Counted from the first letter of the stretch, positions 29,301 through 41,264 are shown. The stretch is 64,000 bases of DNA from Batillaria attramentaria (GCA_018292915.2 JACVVK020000289.1:244501-308500); one strand, 5' to 3'. The notes: generated by a model not told the origin, from the sequence alone. Made by a program: numbers and translations.

Positions 29301-32300
29301 TGGACCCCAGCTGCATCGCATACGTGTGGTTTGTCTCCTGGAAATGCCTGTAACCAGAAGCTTGTCAGTGAAGTATCAAGTGTGAACACAACTAAGCGTA
29401 TGCTATTCATTGAAAGTGAAAAAACATGAAAAAGAGACGCAGAATTCACGGCTCAGCTTGTCAAACTTGCTACCTTTATTTATCTATTCCACGAGGAAAA
29501 AAGAGAATTGAAAATAAAAATACTCCTCTGTGCCTATGTGTCCGGGGGATGGGGGGGGGGGGGGGTGTTACCATGAATGTAAAAGTACATCTACAAGGAT
29601 TCAGGTTGTAGCTGCTGACAACACTTACCTATAAGCATGGAGACCAACATAGCGTCCACAGCCGACACTCCCACATATCAAGCAGATCCACAGACTCTGC
29701 ATGATATTGAAGATAATTAAAAATTACAAAAATCAGTCAAAATACACAATAAACCCCAATCCACAACTCCATAAGTTTCCACTGTACTATACAAGTAGAA
29801 TAAAAATATAAATATGCCGACAGAGAGACAATCCATACAAAGTGAACAGAAAGACTACTGGTATCAAAGGGGGCTAAATGCTACCCTTCTCATCCTCACT
29901 GAACGTTCTTAGCTGTTTTTTGTGGTATCTATCACCACACCACCTAGACACCTGGACAGTGATAGCATCTGTAATGCAGGCACTCAGCCGACAAAAGCCT
30001 ACTCGATGACACTGCAACCACACTGAGCGCTCCAGTAGTGTAACAGCAGGCACAGAATTTAAATGTTTAACTGCTTGTGCAAAGTGTAAACGACACTGTA
30101 TTGAATTCAGAGCTGTACTAATCATCAAGATAGAGTATTTTGACCATACAGGCACACTGATGAGCAAAACTGTTTCAAAACATAAAACGGCTTAGGAAAG
30201 ATGGAATTAGACGGTTTAAATCAGGACAAGTTACAGAATAGGAAGAAAAGAAGAAACTGTCTAAAGTATCTCACCTCCTGAGACCCACACTCCATGCATC
30301 GCTGGTCTGGAACTTCTTCAGGAGTCTGGCAGTAACGACACACTGGGCAGCTGCACATTTCAGAAGAAACAACATGGACATCAATGACAACAAAACGGAA
30401 AAGCAGGATTCTGTCTTTGTACAGGATACAATTAAAATGTACACATAACACCAAACCGTTTTCTTCTGCAGCTAGACATTATTAAAAAAAAAGCTGAACT
30501 CCTACCAGTTCAGCCATTTAGAACAAAAGTGCTCCCAGATACCACCAGTCCACCACTCAACATTCCTAGCTGATGTTTTGTCATTTTTACTCAAACTAAC
30601 AGTTTTGCTGGTATTTTGCATGTATCTTAGTGCAGTGAAACAGTATACTTCAAGAATTATACAGTAATTCTTTGTCAGGGACTGGGGATGAACCCTCCGA
30701 CTTCAGTCATCAGAGTCCGATATTAAAGATCTAAGCTCCCAACAAAAAGCTTTCCGAAGTGTGAAAAAATTTTACACAGTCGACCGTGCAAGCACACTTA
30801 ACTCTGTCACAGTTGCAGAGTTTTCAGCGTCCCTGAAACCCCAATAAAAGCCAAAGGGCAGCCTGATTTCACAGCTCAGTTTGCGTTTTGACACTGAGCG
30901 AGAAAGGTCGTGCAGCACTCAACATCCGCTACACACTGTAGCGATGTGTCTCGCTCACTGACCAAAAGCCAAATGATGTCACGGCAAACTCGTGCTCTGG
31001 TGTTATAAGGGTCCCCGAAGCGCTGAAAACTCTGCAACTGTGACAGAGTTGACTGTGCTTGCATGGTCGACTCTGTAAATTTTTTCACACTTCGGAAAGC
31101 TTTTTGTTGGGAGCTTAGACCTTTAAGGGGAGTCAAATGGCAACTGACGCTCGTGACAGGAGGTAACACCAACATGTAATTTTGCATCAGTCTTTAACAG
31201 CATCAGCATTTGAGTGCTCATATGCAGCTCAGGCTTATCTGTGAACTTAAAAGTGTTTCCTGGCGCCTCTTTAACAACAGCCACACCAGTAGGAAAAGCT
31301 TTTAAAGGAGAGTAACGTACGTTGTGTCCCCCCACTGAGCAAGACAGGACATGTGGAATGAATGATTGCACAACACAGTCAGTACTCCATCTACTGACTC
31401 CTCCTGCGAACAAAATACAGATCAAAGGATTAAGGAAACTGAATACATGTGCAATGACCAATGTGAACACACTCAGACAAGTTTGATCTCCAACTTCTTA
31501 ACCAAAAGACACCTAACAATACACGATGGTAACCACTTGTCCAAGTAAAAATTTCCAAGGACTGTGGATTTAAATGACCCTGTATAAAGTGTTTGCTCAC
31601 AAGTCTTAAAGAAAAAAGACCATTTTTGTATAGGGACTAGTATCAAAACTCAAAATAAAATAATGAAGATTCCATGAAAATCTTTAAAAAGATCAAGCAT
31701 ACAAAGATGATGCCCTTACACTGATTAACGTTTGCAAAACAATGGACACTTGGCATAACGTGTGTCAGATTTGAAAGACAAAACAATATGTTGTTCACTT
31801 TTACTTCTTTTTTTTTTTTTAACTCTACAGCACAAGACGGAAAAGATTTTCTGTTTCATGTACACACAAAAACAGACTGTAGGATTATTATTATTATTAT
31901 TGTTACTCACCATGCGCTCCAGACAGACAGGGCAATGGGGCAACTCCGTAAGACCTGGCATGGGTAGACTGCCGCCCTACACAAACATACATCAACTTTG
32001 TCTTTATGACACAAAAGTCTGTCCTCACCAGTGACGAATCTAAATGATGTTTTCTACAACACACACACACACACACGCACGCACGCACGCACAAACACAC
32101 ACACACACATATACACACAGACACAGAGTGTAGTACATACCTCTGACTCCTTGATGATCTCAACCTTAGCTACATATACCAGCTGACAGAGGTCTGACTC
32201 TATAGAGTTGAAGGGTCGGCTGTTGAAGTATGAGTAGAACTCATCAGCTGCCTCCTGCAACACAACAAAGAGAGCCATAGTACTACTAGTAAAACAGATG

Positions 32301-32469
32301 ACAATTACTAACAGAAATCCTTTTTTAATGGGTGGGGGGGGGGGGGGGGGGGTAAGGTGGCTGGTTAGAAAACAAAAATTTTTTCAGGTGCTTAAAAATC
32401 AATTCAAAGGATACTTCTTTTAAACGTCATGAAGTCCTGAAACTACTCCTTTGACATTTGCTTGCATGT

Positions 32470-32532
<63 letters not shown>

Positions 32533-35442
32533 ATCATGTGCGCATGTACGTGCATTATTCTGAGCTCCTCGACTGTACATGTAAGACCCTATATTGTGCT
32601 GTCTTTATGCCCCTTTGAAAAGTCAATGATCACAGTGGTAAATGTTTTCACTAATTCCAGATGCACATACATGTACATAAAACACTGAGAGAGAAAAGCA
32701 GCTCTAGACAACTACTTAGGAACACATACCTGGTCTTTGAATTTGATGAGCAGCATGTACTGGTTGCGAACGGCTCCCCTCAACACTTGCATGTGCTCCA
32801 TAGTTCCACTGGGCAGACAATCAAAAAAGTAATAACTAGCAAAGCTACACTGATCAAAACACACTGGTAACTGATCATAGCCTTAAGATTACATGCTAAA
32901 ACTACGTGCAAAGATGAGAGTAACCGTTATTTAGTCATCTGACTTTAGAGCCTCCTGAATTACAATTTCAATGAAAATCAGACGAAAACTTTGAAATACT
33001 GACTTGAGGGGCGCAGTGAACTTGATCAGATCATGGATGGTGTATGCAGCAGGAATGGCCATCATACACAACATCTCACTGCGCGCGACGTCCTTCTCCA
33101 GCGACGTCATCTGACTGTAACAAGTATCATACATTCATACATGTGCACTGATTCTATCAACAGTTAAAGTCCTCTTCTGATGTAAGAGCTTAATTTTACA
33201 AAATATAATCCAAGGAAAAAAACACACAGGTGTTAAAATGTATAACAAAGCTTGCATTCACTCATAATTACCACAACAATGTACACACTTTATCATTAAT
33301 ATTGAATATTACTATAAAAGTAGTGGACATAATTGTTTGGGTTAACTGTTGCAGGAAAACACATCAGTTGACTTGTAACGATGCTATTAATCAAAGTACC
33401 CTATACTGCAAAATGTATGTAGTTTTCTTTTTCATTCTAGAATTTAAGATCATTAGATGTTTTGAATTAAAAACACAAATCATCCAAAACAAAAATGCAC
33501 TTGTCTCAGCTACCAAACTACTTGGCTGGTTTGCCCATAGCACTTCATATGGTATCCATAACCTGAAACGTATCCTTACAATACATTGTGCACACTTTCG
33601 ATTGCTTAAGTAGGGCTGAGATTTAGCAAGCCCAACTAAGGAGCCAGTCGGGCTCCCAACCAGGGAGGTTGAGGGAGCCCAACAATTTTTCAAGAAGCCC
33701 AACTCATTGATGAGAAATTTTACTGTATCTGCGCTAATTTTAGACCAGTCTGCGCGATGTTGAAATGAGAGCTCTGGACGCTGAGGCGGTCAGCGGGTTA
33801 AGCGACGGCGTACGTGTGTATTGCCGCGTATTACCAGTCCAGTGCAGGTGTGTCAATAAGCGGAATCAACCGATTGGGCTGGGAAATATCAAGGTGCCAG
33901 CCGGGCGATTGAAACTGTGATCCGAGGGAGCCCGACGTGATTTTTAGGCGCCTCGGGCGCCCGCTAAAGCTCAGCCATGCTTAAGTGTTTCTCATTAACC
34001 ATACCTGTCTTTGTAGAGATGCAGAACCCCTTTCACAAGTTCCACACATGGGTTGCCACTGACAAAGTGAACGGCTGACGGAAGCCTGCCTGTGGGGCTG
34101 TGACTCTTAGGTCGCGTTCCTGCATTCTCTGGAGTCGGGCCAGGCCCGTCGTCGTTTGAATCGGTGAAGGACTCGCTCCTCCGAATTGGCCGGAAACTGC
34201 GGTGGGGAAGTTCAGATGCGGGCTCTGGGGTTTGCGATTTCTTCCTGTCGGGTTTCTTGGGTTCTTCAGGGCTTTTCTGTGACGCTACTGTTTCTTCTGC
34301 CTCTTTTTCCATCCTTTGAATGTCTAGAACATTATCACGTTCCATGATATGTTAACTTGTGTTAGCCTTTTTCTATAATATACATTTCAAATTTAACAAG
34401 CAAAATAATCACATAAAGTAAAATTAAAAGACCCATAATGACCATTACAACACAATGAAATGTATACAAATCACTGCTATTCTGCTAACATTTTTACCAC
34501 TGTCAGCAACAGCATTTTAAAGGATAAACACCATATAAATGCAAAAATACTTTATTTGCCTCGAAACTGAATACTTGGTTGCTTACTCCCTAACTTTTCT
34601 CAAACCAGCATGCACACCAAATTGCTGTCAAAACACGATGTATATCCAAGAACTGGTGGTATGGAACTTTTCAAACTTTTCATTTTTTCAACACACAAAA
34701 TCAACAGACACTTACCCTTAGCTGACAGTAGCTCTATGCCTATTTCTAAATCTTCACGCAGACCACGAAACTCCTTAAGCTCCTCTCTCGTGTAATGAGT
34801 TTTGGGAGGTGTGTTCTCTTTGCTGGTTGAAGGGTGCTTTGTGGCATGTGCATAAGATGGCTTCAAGTCTTTGCTTGCAGTTGGCACAATGCCTTTGTCA
34901 AACTTAGGTGCTGAAATACAGAAGTCTGAAGTATGAGCTGTACTATATGTCTATACGTATACATGTATGCAAAAAAAAAAGAAGAAAAATCTTTATTTTT
35001 TAAAAGCCTGGTAAAAAGTGGTGGTACAATCAGTGTGAAAATATTTTTGATTGTGGATTTGAAGGAGTTCTTTCCATTGTACACATGGCGTTTGTTAACA
35101 ACTTATCTACCACAGTCAATGTAGCCAGCTTGGCATTTCTACAGTAACATTTGAATAGATCTGGTGCTCCTTCTGGTGGAAGCAGCCTGTCTGAACTGAA
35201 TGTTAAGAGTTCAGCTGGCCCGTTCAGATATTCAGGCTACTTATCCATGCCCTAAGAAATCATCTTAAATCATTCAGGTGGCGAAGACGATAAAAAATCA
35301 GTTACATGTATCACCAATGTGCTTTGTGCTTTGTGACATAACGATAATACAAGCTCTACTTACCACAGTAGGTGTGAAAATGAGAAGGAATCTCACTACT
35401 GTCGGCGATTTCAAGCCGAATTACAACTAAACTTATCAACAT
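26335..35442 (-). CDS. BRAP: BRCA1-associated protein (BRAP/IMP), RING-type E3 ligase, complete
   Basis: Fifteen exons join in frame to 633 codons (human about 592): 35442-35364, 34910-34716, 34323-34005, 33114-33004, 32808-32730, 32254-32141, 31976-31911, 31403-31321, 30350-30275, 29696-29629, 29347-29167, 28716-28627, 28248-28135, 27483-27337, 26514-26335. The N-terminus [15 protein letters not shown] matches the family start. A BRAP2 RRM-like domain spans about 180-300. RING-H2 ligands are C314, C317, C333, H335, H338, C341, C350, C353. A UBP zinc finger follows (CMECG at 367, [18 protein letters not shown]). A coiled coil covers about 455-590, and the tail is [12 protein letters not shown] is a cytoplasmic ubiquitin ligase that retains nuclear-import cargo and dampens KSR/MAPK scaffolding. 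All borders are GT/AG. Introns carry a LINE fragment and two MITEs. Confidence 0.95.
26948..27215 (+). mobile_element. 5'-truncated LINE unit inside BRAP intron 14
   Basis: It encodes the same reverse-transcriptase C-terminus as 24854-25118 ([26 protein letters not shown]) but a TAG replaces Trp after RPRNS, so it is dead. It starts at the same base, GATCCTGCGGAGGAAGTG, and ends in the same TAAG tail, giving the same length of about 265 bp. Poly-G lies on both sides, so the insertion probably went into, and duplicated, a G run. It is antisense to BRAP. Confidence 0.8.
30723..31126. mobile_element. Foldback MITE with about 110-bp inverted repeats and TTAA ends
   Basis: The left arm (30727-30836) and right arm (31011-31122, inverted) match over about 110 bp, including TCTAAGCTCCCAACAAAAAG and GTCACAGTTGCAGAGTTTTC. 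TTAA sits at both outer edges (30723-30726 and 31123-31126), the target duplication of piggyBac- or Kolobok-type transposons. It lies in the BRAP intron between the two RING exons (30351-31320). It has no coding capacity. Confidence 0.85.
33611..33977. mobile_element. hAT-like MITE in BRAP intron 3
   Basis: Ends are imperfect inverted repeats, TAGGGCTGAGATTTAGC and (reverse-complemented right end) TGGCTGAGCTTTAGC. TGCTTAAG, 8 bp, is duplicated at 33603-33610 and 33978-33985, the hAT signature. The right end lies 19 bp from the BRAP exon 3 splice donor (exon edge 34005). Confidence 0.85.
35187..35297 (+). repeat. 3' remnant of SINE family 2
   Basis: The stretch GTTCAGCTGG-CCGTTCAG ... GGTGGCGAAGACGATAAA matches the 3' part of the complete SINE at 51044-51385. 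The tRNA-like head is missing. It lies in BRAP intron 1. Confidence 0.6.
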
Positions 35443-35831
35443 TGGTCCCAGCCAAGTAACAGAAAGTCAGGAAAACCAGATTTTCGCACTGGTGACTACG
35501 CACTTTCCTGCTCTGGAAATAATCATTTGAGAATGTTTTCCTTTAGACCGGAAGAACTCTTTCGTAGAAGAAATGAAAAACGTCATCAGGCCAAATCGGC
35601 CGAAATCAAACTCGGCCCACCAACTCGGCCCAAGGTAGAAGTCAAATCTGCCCATACGCAACACCAACTCGGCCCCGTTCTGCTGGCGTGAACGTCCACT
35701 TGTGGTCCTCCTGACAAGGGCCAGCCAATACCCCGCTATATGCGGCCAAAATCTTAAAAACTTACTGATTTTACTGAGTCACTGAGTGCCACCCGCCGTG
35801 TCACTGTGTGTGTGTCACGGTGTGTGTGCAC

Positions 35832-35832
<1 letters not shown>

Positions 35833-35915
<83 letters not shown>

Positions 35916-35928
35916 TGTGTGAGGGGTG
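35833..35928 (+). repeat. (GT)n microsatellite between BRAP and QPRT
   Basis: About 95 bp of GT with a single interruption near 35910, in the shared upstream region. Confidence 0.97.
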
Positions 35929-36454
35929 TCCACGGATCTCAGGCCGGAAACATAAATTCAGCCTGCAGCTTTTCAAAGTCAAAGAGGCATATGGGCAATG
36001 GGACAAAATGATGCTGACATACCACACACAGTAAAACTGGAAAAAAAAAAAAAATTAAAAATTTAATACACCATGCACTGAAGCAGCAGTTCTTGACATT
36101 GCTGAGCAAAATCATTATGATTACTGTAGCACATGTGAAACCCATGCTTACTGGCTCTGCCGCTAGACTGTACTGATATGCGGCAGTGTTTCAGTGTTTA
36201 TTTTTGTTGTTGGTCGTGTTTGTTTGTTTGTTATTGCCGTCATAAACAGGCTGAACGATCACTACTGATTGTCTCCATCAGTGCAAAATTACACTGAGAA
36301 CTCTGTGTGTTCAGCTTTACTGTCACTGAATAAGCACATCCCTGCCCGACCAGCGTGCAAAAAGCAGATGAAAGTTTCTCTCCTATGTGAAGGTGTATCT
36401 CTTTAGTTGTCATCTTAGACTTTTTTTCTCACTTTTTTTCTCACTGAGTTTCTG

Positions 36455-36775
36455 ACTGGGCCGAGTTGGTTATGCCGTCATACAGGAGGTTCAGATTTAA
36501 ACGCCTTTTTTTTTTCTTTCCAGCTGGGCAGAGTTGGTCACTGAGTTATGAAGATTGCAAAGTTCAGACTTACACAATTGTTTCTCAGTTTCCGTCTGGT
36601 CCGAGTTGGTTGTGGTTCAGATCAACGCCAGTAAAATCACCCCTTTTCCTAAAATGTCGTCATGGTCTTTATTGGGCCGAGCTTGCCATGGCCTTGGTCC
36701 GAGCTGACTATGAGGTGGCTCGAGTCGAAAGTGGGCCGAGTTGGCAATGGGCCGAGTTGACTTCTTGCGCAGGCG
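36455..36775 (+). repeat. GGGCCGAGTTGG motif cluster upstream of QPRT
   Basis: Variants recur at about 36459, 36527, 36599, 36675, 36697, 36733 and 36749 (CTGGGCCGAGTTGGTTATG, TTGGGCCGAGCTTGCC, TTGGTCCGAGCTGACTATG, TGGGCCGAGTTGGCAATG). The same motif, inverted, occurs at 35598-35670 and in both 1.7-kb repeats (1186-1330, 14985-15115). The last copy ends about 90 bp before the QPRT ATG. Confidence 0.75.
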
Positions 36776-36866
36776 CACTCGATTGAGGCAGACGACGCAG
36801 TGGAAGGACAACAAGGTGTGCACTGTGTAATTTTACATTCATTTTGAAGTCATTTGCAAGTGCGCA

Positions 36867-37554
36867 ATGGCGAACGAAAACGGAGTGTTAGATAGAATTT
36901 ACAATCCTAATGTTGCCCATGTGCTGAGTCCTGCATCTCTGCGCCATCTGGCCCGAGAATGGCTAAAAGAAGACACGCCGAGTTTCGACTTTGCAGGATT
37001 TGTTGTTGGTGAACGCGATGAAAGTGCAGTTATTCTCATCAAAAGTCCTGGAGTTCTTGCGGGTTGCCCGTTTGTTGAAGCGATCTTCAAAGAACTGGAC
37101 TGTAAGGTAGAATGGTATGAAAAAGAAGGCACGTGGCTGGAGCCGACAAAAACAGTTGCCACTGTGACAGGAAAAGTCCGACACTTGTTGCTCGGGGAAA
37201 GGGTAGCCTTGAACTGTCTTTGCAGAGCAAGCGGCATAGCAACGTACGCCAAAAAGTTGTTGAAAATCGCCGAAAGTAGTGGCTGGGGTGGTGAGATCGC
37301 AGGGACACGCAAGACAACACCAGGTTTCCGCATGGTGGAGAAATATGCACTGCTTGTTGGTGGAGTTTCAACCCATCGCTATGACCTGTCGTCCATGATC
37401 ATGTTGAAAGACAATCATATATGGACGGCAGGGAGCATTGCTCAGGTGTGTATGATGTGGCGAATTTTCAACAACTCATGTTTATAAATAATCATGGTTA
37501 GAAATTCTTGACATACCTTAAATTTTCCACATACATACATGTATACATACAGTG

Positions 37555-37625
<71 letters not shown>

Positions 37626-40093
37626 CAAGAACAAAAACAAACAACAACAAACGGTTTTTGACTTTCAGACTTTTTATACCAAAAGACCATGGACCCACAA
37701 AATTTACAAAAGGACCCTCAAAAATATGGAAAAGTCTAGCTGACACTTGTTGCTCGGGGAAAGGGTCTCAAGGACCCTTGTATTTTTTAATCACAGGGAA
37801 CACTGGTGTTGGCGTGTGACAGGTTATTTTGTATGTTTTACAGGTGTGGACGGTTTATCAGTTGCCATTGAGCACCAGTAATATCTTGCCAATATAGTTT
37901 TACATTGTACTTTGCATTCCTTACTGTATGGTGTTTGTTCTGTACTAGCAGGTGTTATAGCTGTTTTTCTTTCTTAGTGCAGATGTTCAGTTGTAGGGAG
38001 TGGTTGGAAGTCTGCTTTAGAATGTCATTTGTTGCATAGGAATGACTAGTTCTTTTCAGTGTTGGCACGCGCATATGTTTGCGGACTGAATGCAGTTTAG
38101 GCTGCAAGTACATGTATTTGTGTAGCAATAGCCTGTATTGTGAGCAGACATGAATTGCACTGTGCTTGCTGGGTTGTGTGTGTCAATGGTAAAAAGCTTG
38201 AATACCGGTAGACAGTATCATCAAGCCTGCTGTTTGGAGAAAGAAACAGAGCTGAATGTGGCTATGAAAATAAAACGGGTGGATTGAATTAAGTGTTTAC
38301 ATCTTCCGTTGCATGCATTGAGACACACAAATTTGGAAATTTGGCTCTGTGGGAAGCATAAACCTCCTGAACACTTCACTACCACCCCTTCCCTCACACA
38401 CTGTCTCACCTGCCCAACAGTTTGGCATTTTCTTCTTCTTGTCCGGGCTTAGAACCATCCACCTCTTGGTGGACTTTCAGCTTTGGCGAAAAGTTGTTCT
38501 CCTCTCAGAAAGTGTTTCCTCCTCAGAAGCACGGAAAGTCATTCCAAAATGAAGCAATTTACACAGATTGTAGTCCAGTACTAAGACTTTTCCTTAAAAA
38601 AAAGTTTCCTCCTCTGAAACACTTACAATCACGTCAAAATGCACCAATTTACACAGATTTTAATAAAAGAAATTCTTGCATCAAGCTTGTATTAGAATTT
38701 ATCTTTCACGTGCTCAGGGGTGTTAACAATTATTGCATCAAGTTTGTAATACTATTAGAATTCACCTTTCATGTGCTCATGGGTGTTCATATCAGACAGG
38801 GAAATAACCTGTTTTAACTCCTGTAAGCCTATGTGAATGCCTCTCTTTGCTTTGCAATCATGCAAGTTGAACTGCCCTAGCGAACAACAACAAAAGTGCA
38901 AGGGAACATGCCCCTGGACACCCCTAGCATTATGTGTCTGATTTCCAGACATCCACTCCTGGCTTTGCCACTTCGTCACTAAATGCTACACATTTTTCCT
39001 CCTTTTGAACCATGGACCATTTTAAACCCTGTCTCTTTGTTTGTAACTGCGCAGCCCTAGGTTTTTCCATTCATGCTTTGGAAACAAAACGAGCGTCTGA
39101 AGGCAGGGTCATAGTTTGTTAGGATAAATTGATACTTCTTACACCTCCTAGGCAGTTTAAGGGAGGGTCAAAACATGGGGGAGGGGGTGGAGCTATGAGA
39201 AGAGAAAAGTTAATACCAGCCTGCTTACCGGTATGCTGATTTTTGGAATGGTGAAAACAGAAACAGAATTTTTCTGATTAGTTTGGCCTGATGGTGCCCA
39301 TGCTCTTTTGTTCTAGGCCGTAAAGGATGTACGTGTCGTGGGCGGCTTCTCAACCAAGATTGAGGTGGAGTGTCGCAGCCTGGAGGAGGCAGTGGAAGCA
39401 GTTGAAGCAGGAAGTGATGTTATCATGCTGGACAACTTCGCGCCACAGGTCCGTCTTGACTTGGAGTGGATTGGTCAAATTAATTTTTAGAGCTATAAAC
39501 AGTGGAAGGAAGAGCGCAGGGAGGTATAATTGTCCTGTTTGGGCATTTGCACAAGAGTGAGACTCCTGGAGGTGACTTTCATGTAGCTGTCTACAGTTGT
39601 AAGAAACAAATTTTAAAGCCAGTAGCATGTGTGCTTGCTAGGGCAATTCAACTTGCATGATTGCAAAGCAAAGAGAGGTATTCACATAAGGTTACAAGAG
39701 TTAAAACAGGTTATTTCCCTGTCTGATAGGAACACCCATGAGCACACGAAAGGTGAATTCTAAGACTAACTTGATGCAATAATTGTTAACTCCCTTGAGC
39801 ATGTGAAAAATAAATGCTAATACAAGCTTGATGCAAGAATTTTTGATTAACTGCCATTTTTTGTGTGTTCCCAGGCCCTTGCAAAAACTGCTGCTGATCT
39901 CAAAGAGCGATACCCAAAGGTGATCATCGAGGCCAGTGGGGGGATAACTGAGGACAACCTTGCACAGTATTGTATCAGTAATGTGGACGTGATCTCCCTT
40001 AGCAGACTTGTACAGGGCTACACAACAGTTGACCTTTCCATGAAGATACAGAAGGAGGGCAAAGATCCACAAAATCCAACAGTCAAGTTGTAG
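36867..40093 (+). CDS. QPRT: Quinolinate phosphoribosyltransferase, complete
   Basis: Three exons, 36867-37445, 39317-39448 and 39875-40093, join in frame (193, 44 and 72 codons) to 309 residues (human 297). The enzyme converts quinolinate and PRPP to nicotinate mononucleotide, CO2 and PPi in de novo NAD synthesis from tryptophan. Active-site blocks are present: [10 protein letters not shown] (146-155), HR (170-171), LKDNH (180-184), then [21 protein letters not shown] and IIEASGGI of the barrel domain. The start ATGGCGAAC fits the family N-terminus. All borders are GT/AG. Inverted repeats bracket exon 2. The C-terminal [18 protein letters not shown] is less typical than the family's SMG-type strand but aligns. 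Confidence 0.96.
37558..37620 (+). repeat. (CA)n microsatellite in QPRT intron 1
   Basis: Pure CA array of about 63 bp. Confidence 0.97.
37728..37766 (+). repeat. Fragment of QPRT exon 1 duplicated in intron 1
   Basis: Twenty-five bases at 37742-37766, starting GACACTTGTTGCTCGGGG, are identical to exon 1 bases 37180-37204. The preceding GGAAAAGTC (37728) also matches exon 1 but is separated by a few extra bases. It is too short to be coding here. Confidence 0.85.
38664..38881 (+). repeat. Inverted repeat, left arm (QPRT intron 1)
   Basis: Sequence from TTCTTGCATCAAGCTTGTAT to AAGTTGAACTGCCCTAG recurs inverted at 39641-39850. It contains an internal near-repeat of its own (TCACGTGCTCAGGGGTGTTA, then TCATGTGCTCATGGGTGTTC). 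Confidence 0.85.
39641..39850 (-). repeat. Inverted repeat, right arm (QPRT intron 2)
   Basis: Inverted match to 38664-38881, starting CTAGGGCAATTCAACTTGCA and ending near the splice acceptor of exon 3 (39875). With the left arm it encloses exon 2 (39317-39448). Confidence 0.85.
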
Positions 40094-41046
40094 CAAGACA
40101 GTTGGGGAGAGCATGAATTGACTTAAAGGGAATTACCTTTGTCTTTGTCTCTCTCTCTCTCTCTATCTCTCTTGCTCTTTTGTATGATGCATTTTCAGCA
40201 GATGAAATGAGAAACTTTTTTTTTTTTTTTGTCAACTAAAATAATGCAGACCCCTGTATCATGTAGTTTGGTTACAGCCGATTATGCCGTAACTACATGT
40301 ATGAATTGGCTAAATATAAAGGCCAGTTTATAAGTATTTGATTATTTATTGATAGTGCTCATAGATAGAAATATGGTATTATGATATAATTGTTATTATT
40401 ATTATTAATATGTGAATGACAGCTGTAGATATCTTTCATGATCGTCTGCAATTTTGTGTGTGTTGACCCAGTTGTACATACCTCATAACCAAAACCAAAG
40501 CACTTGGCTCAACTGTTCTGGTGATGTATGTAAACGTCTGTGTGATTAGAAAGTGTGTGTGTGTGTGTGTTCTCTCGTGTGCATTTTGTAAATGCATTTA
40601 ACACGATGTCTCAGTACATTAAGAAAAAATTGCCTGTTTTTTAACTCCCAAGTTTTGTTACAGTACAACTGAAAAAAGATAAGAATGTCATAATTGTGTA
40701 GAAATTTTAGATGTATATATGTGAAATTGGGTGGAATTTTTTAAGTACGCAATATGAAAAAGGGCAGTTGTTGTAATAATTATTTGCAATTTTCTTGGTG
40801 CCTGTTATCTTTTCTAACTGCACATAACTTTTTTCTCTCTTTTTCCTATGACTGTGTAATTAGATGTGCAAAGAAATGTACATGTGAGTCGCAATCAACT
40901 TTTGCAATAGCTTTTTCTTTTCCCTCTGTTTATCTGTCAGTCCATCATATCAGAACACATTGGTTCTTGTTGACTGATGCACATCAGGTATTCAAGCAGT
41001 TTGTGATATCAGCATCATGTTCAGTCATTCCAACAATCACTCGTTT
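40094..41046 (+). other. Probable QPRT 3' untranslated region and downstream DNA
   Basis: AT-rich sequence following the QPRT stop with short CT and GT runs. No coding feature. The first AATAAA hexamer I see downstream is at about 42423, beyond a SINE and a MITE, so the 3' end of the transcript cannot be placed. Confidence 0.4.
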
Positions 41047-41063
41047 CCTGCATATTCCCACAC

Positions 41064-41217
41064 GGGGAGCTGGGGTGGCTGAATGGTAGAGCGTTGGACT
41101 TTCAATGTTCAGGTTGTGAGTTCGAATCCCGGCTGGGGCCAAATATTTGTGCTGGCTTTTTCATTGTTGCCCCGTCTTTGATATCACCCATATGTGGTGG
41201 AAAAAGGACGTTAAACT

Positions 41218-41264
<47 letters not shown>
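41064..41264 (+). mobile_element. tRNA-derived SINE, family 1, with (CA)n tail
   Basis: A box GGTGGCTGAATGGTAGAGC, B box GAGTTCGAATCCCGG, and end GGACGTTAAACTCCC running directly into a pure CA array. CCTGCATATTCC is duplicated at 41047-41058 and 41265-41276, so the CA array is part of the inserted copy. Confidence 0.92.

Larger units (their letters stand above)
35443..36866. promoter_or_regulatory. Shared upstream region between BRAP and QPRT
   Basis: The start codons of BRAP (minus) and QPRT (plus) point away from each other 1.42 kb apart, so this region must hold both promoters. No TATA box is convincing. It contains a GT array (35833-35928) and motif clusters based on GGGCCGAGTTGG: CAACTCGGCCC-type at about 35598-35670 and GGGCCGAGTTGG-type at 36455-36775. 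Each cluster is oriented in the transcription direction of its nearer gene. Confidence 0.55.

Noticed and set aside
34005..34345. ATG at 34345 as the BRAP start
   Set aside because: An acceptor at 34323 joins in frame to 34716, and the true family N-terminus [11 protein letters not shown] lies at 35442.
41064..41140. tRNA-like sequences with good A and B boxes
   Set aside because: No acceptor stem or complete cloverleaf; they are SINE heads with target-site duplications.
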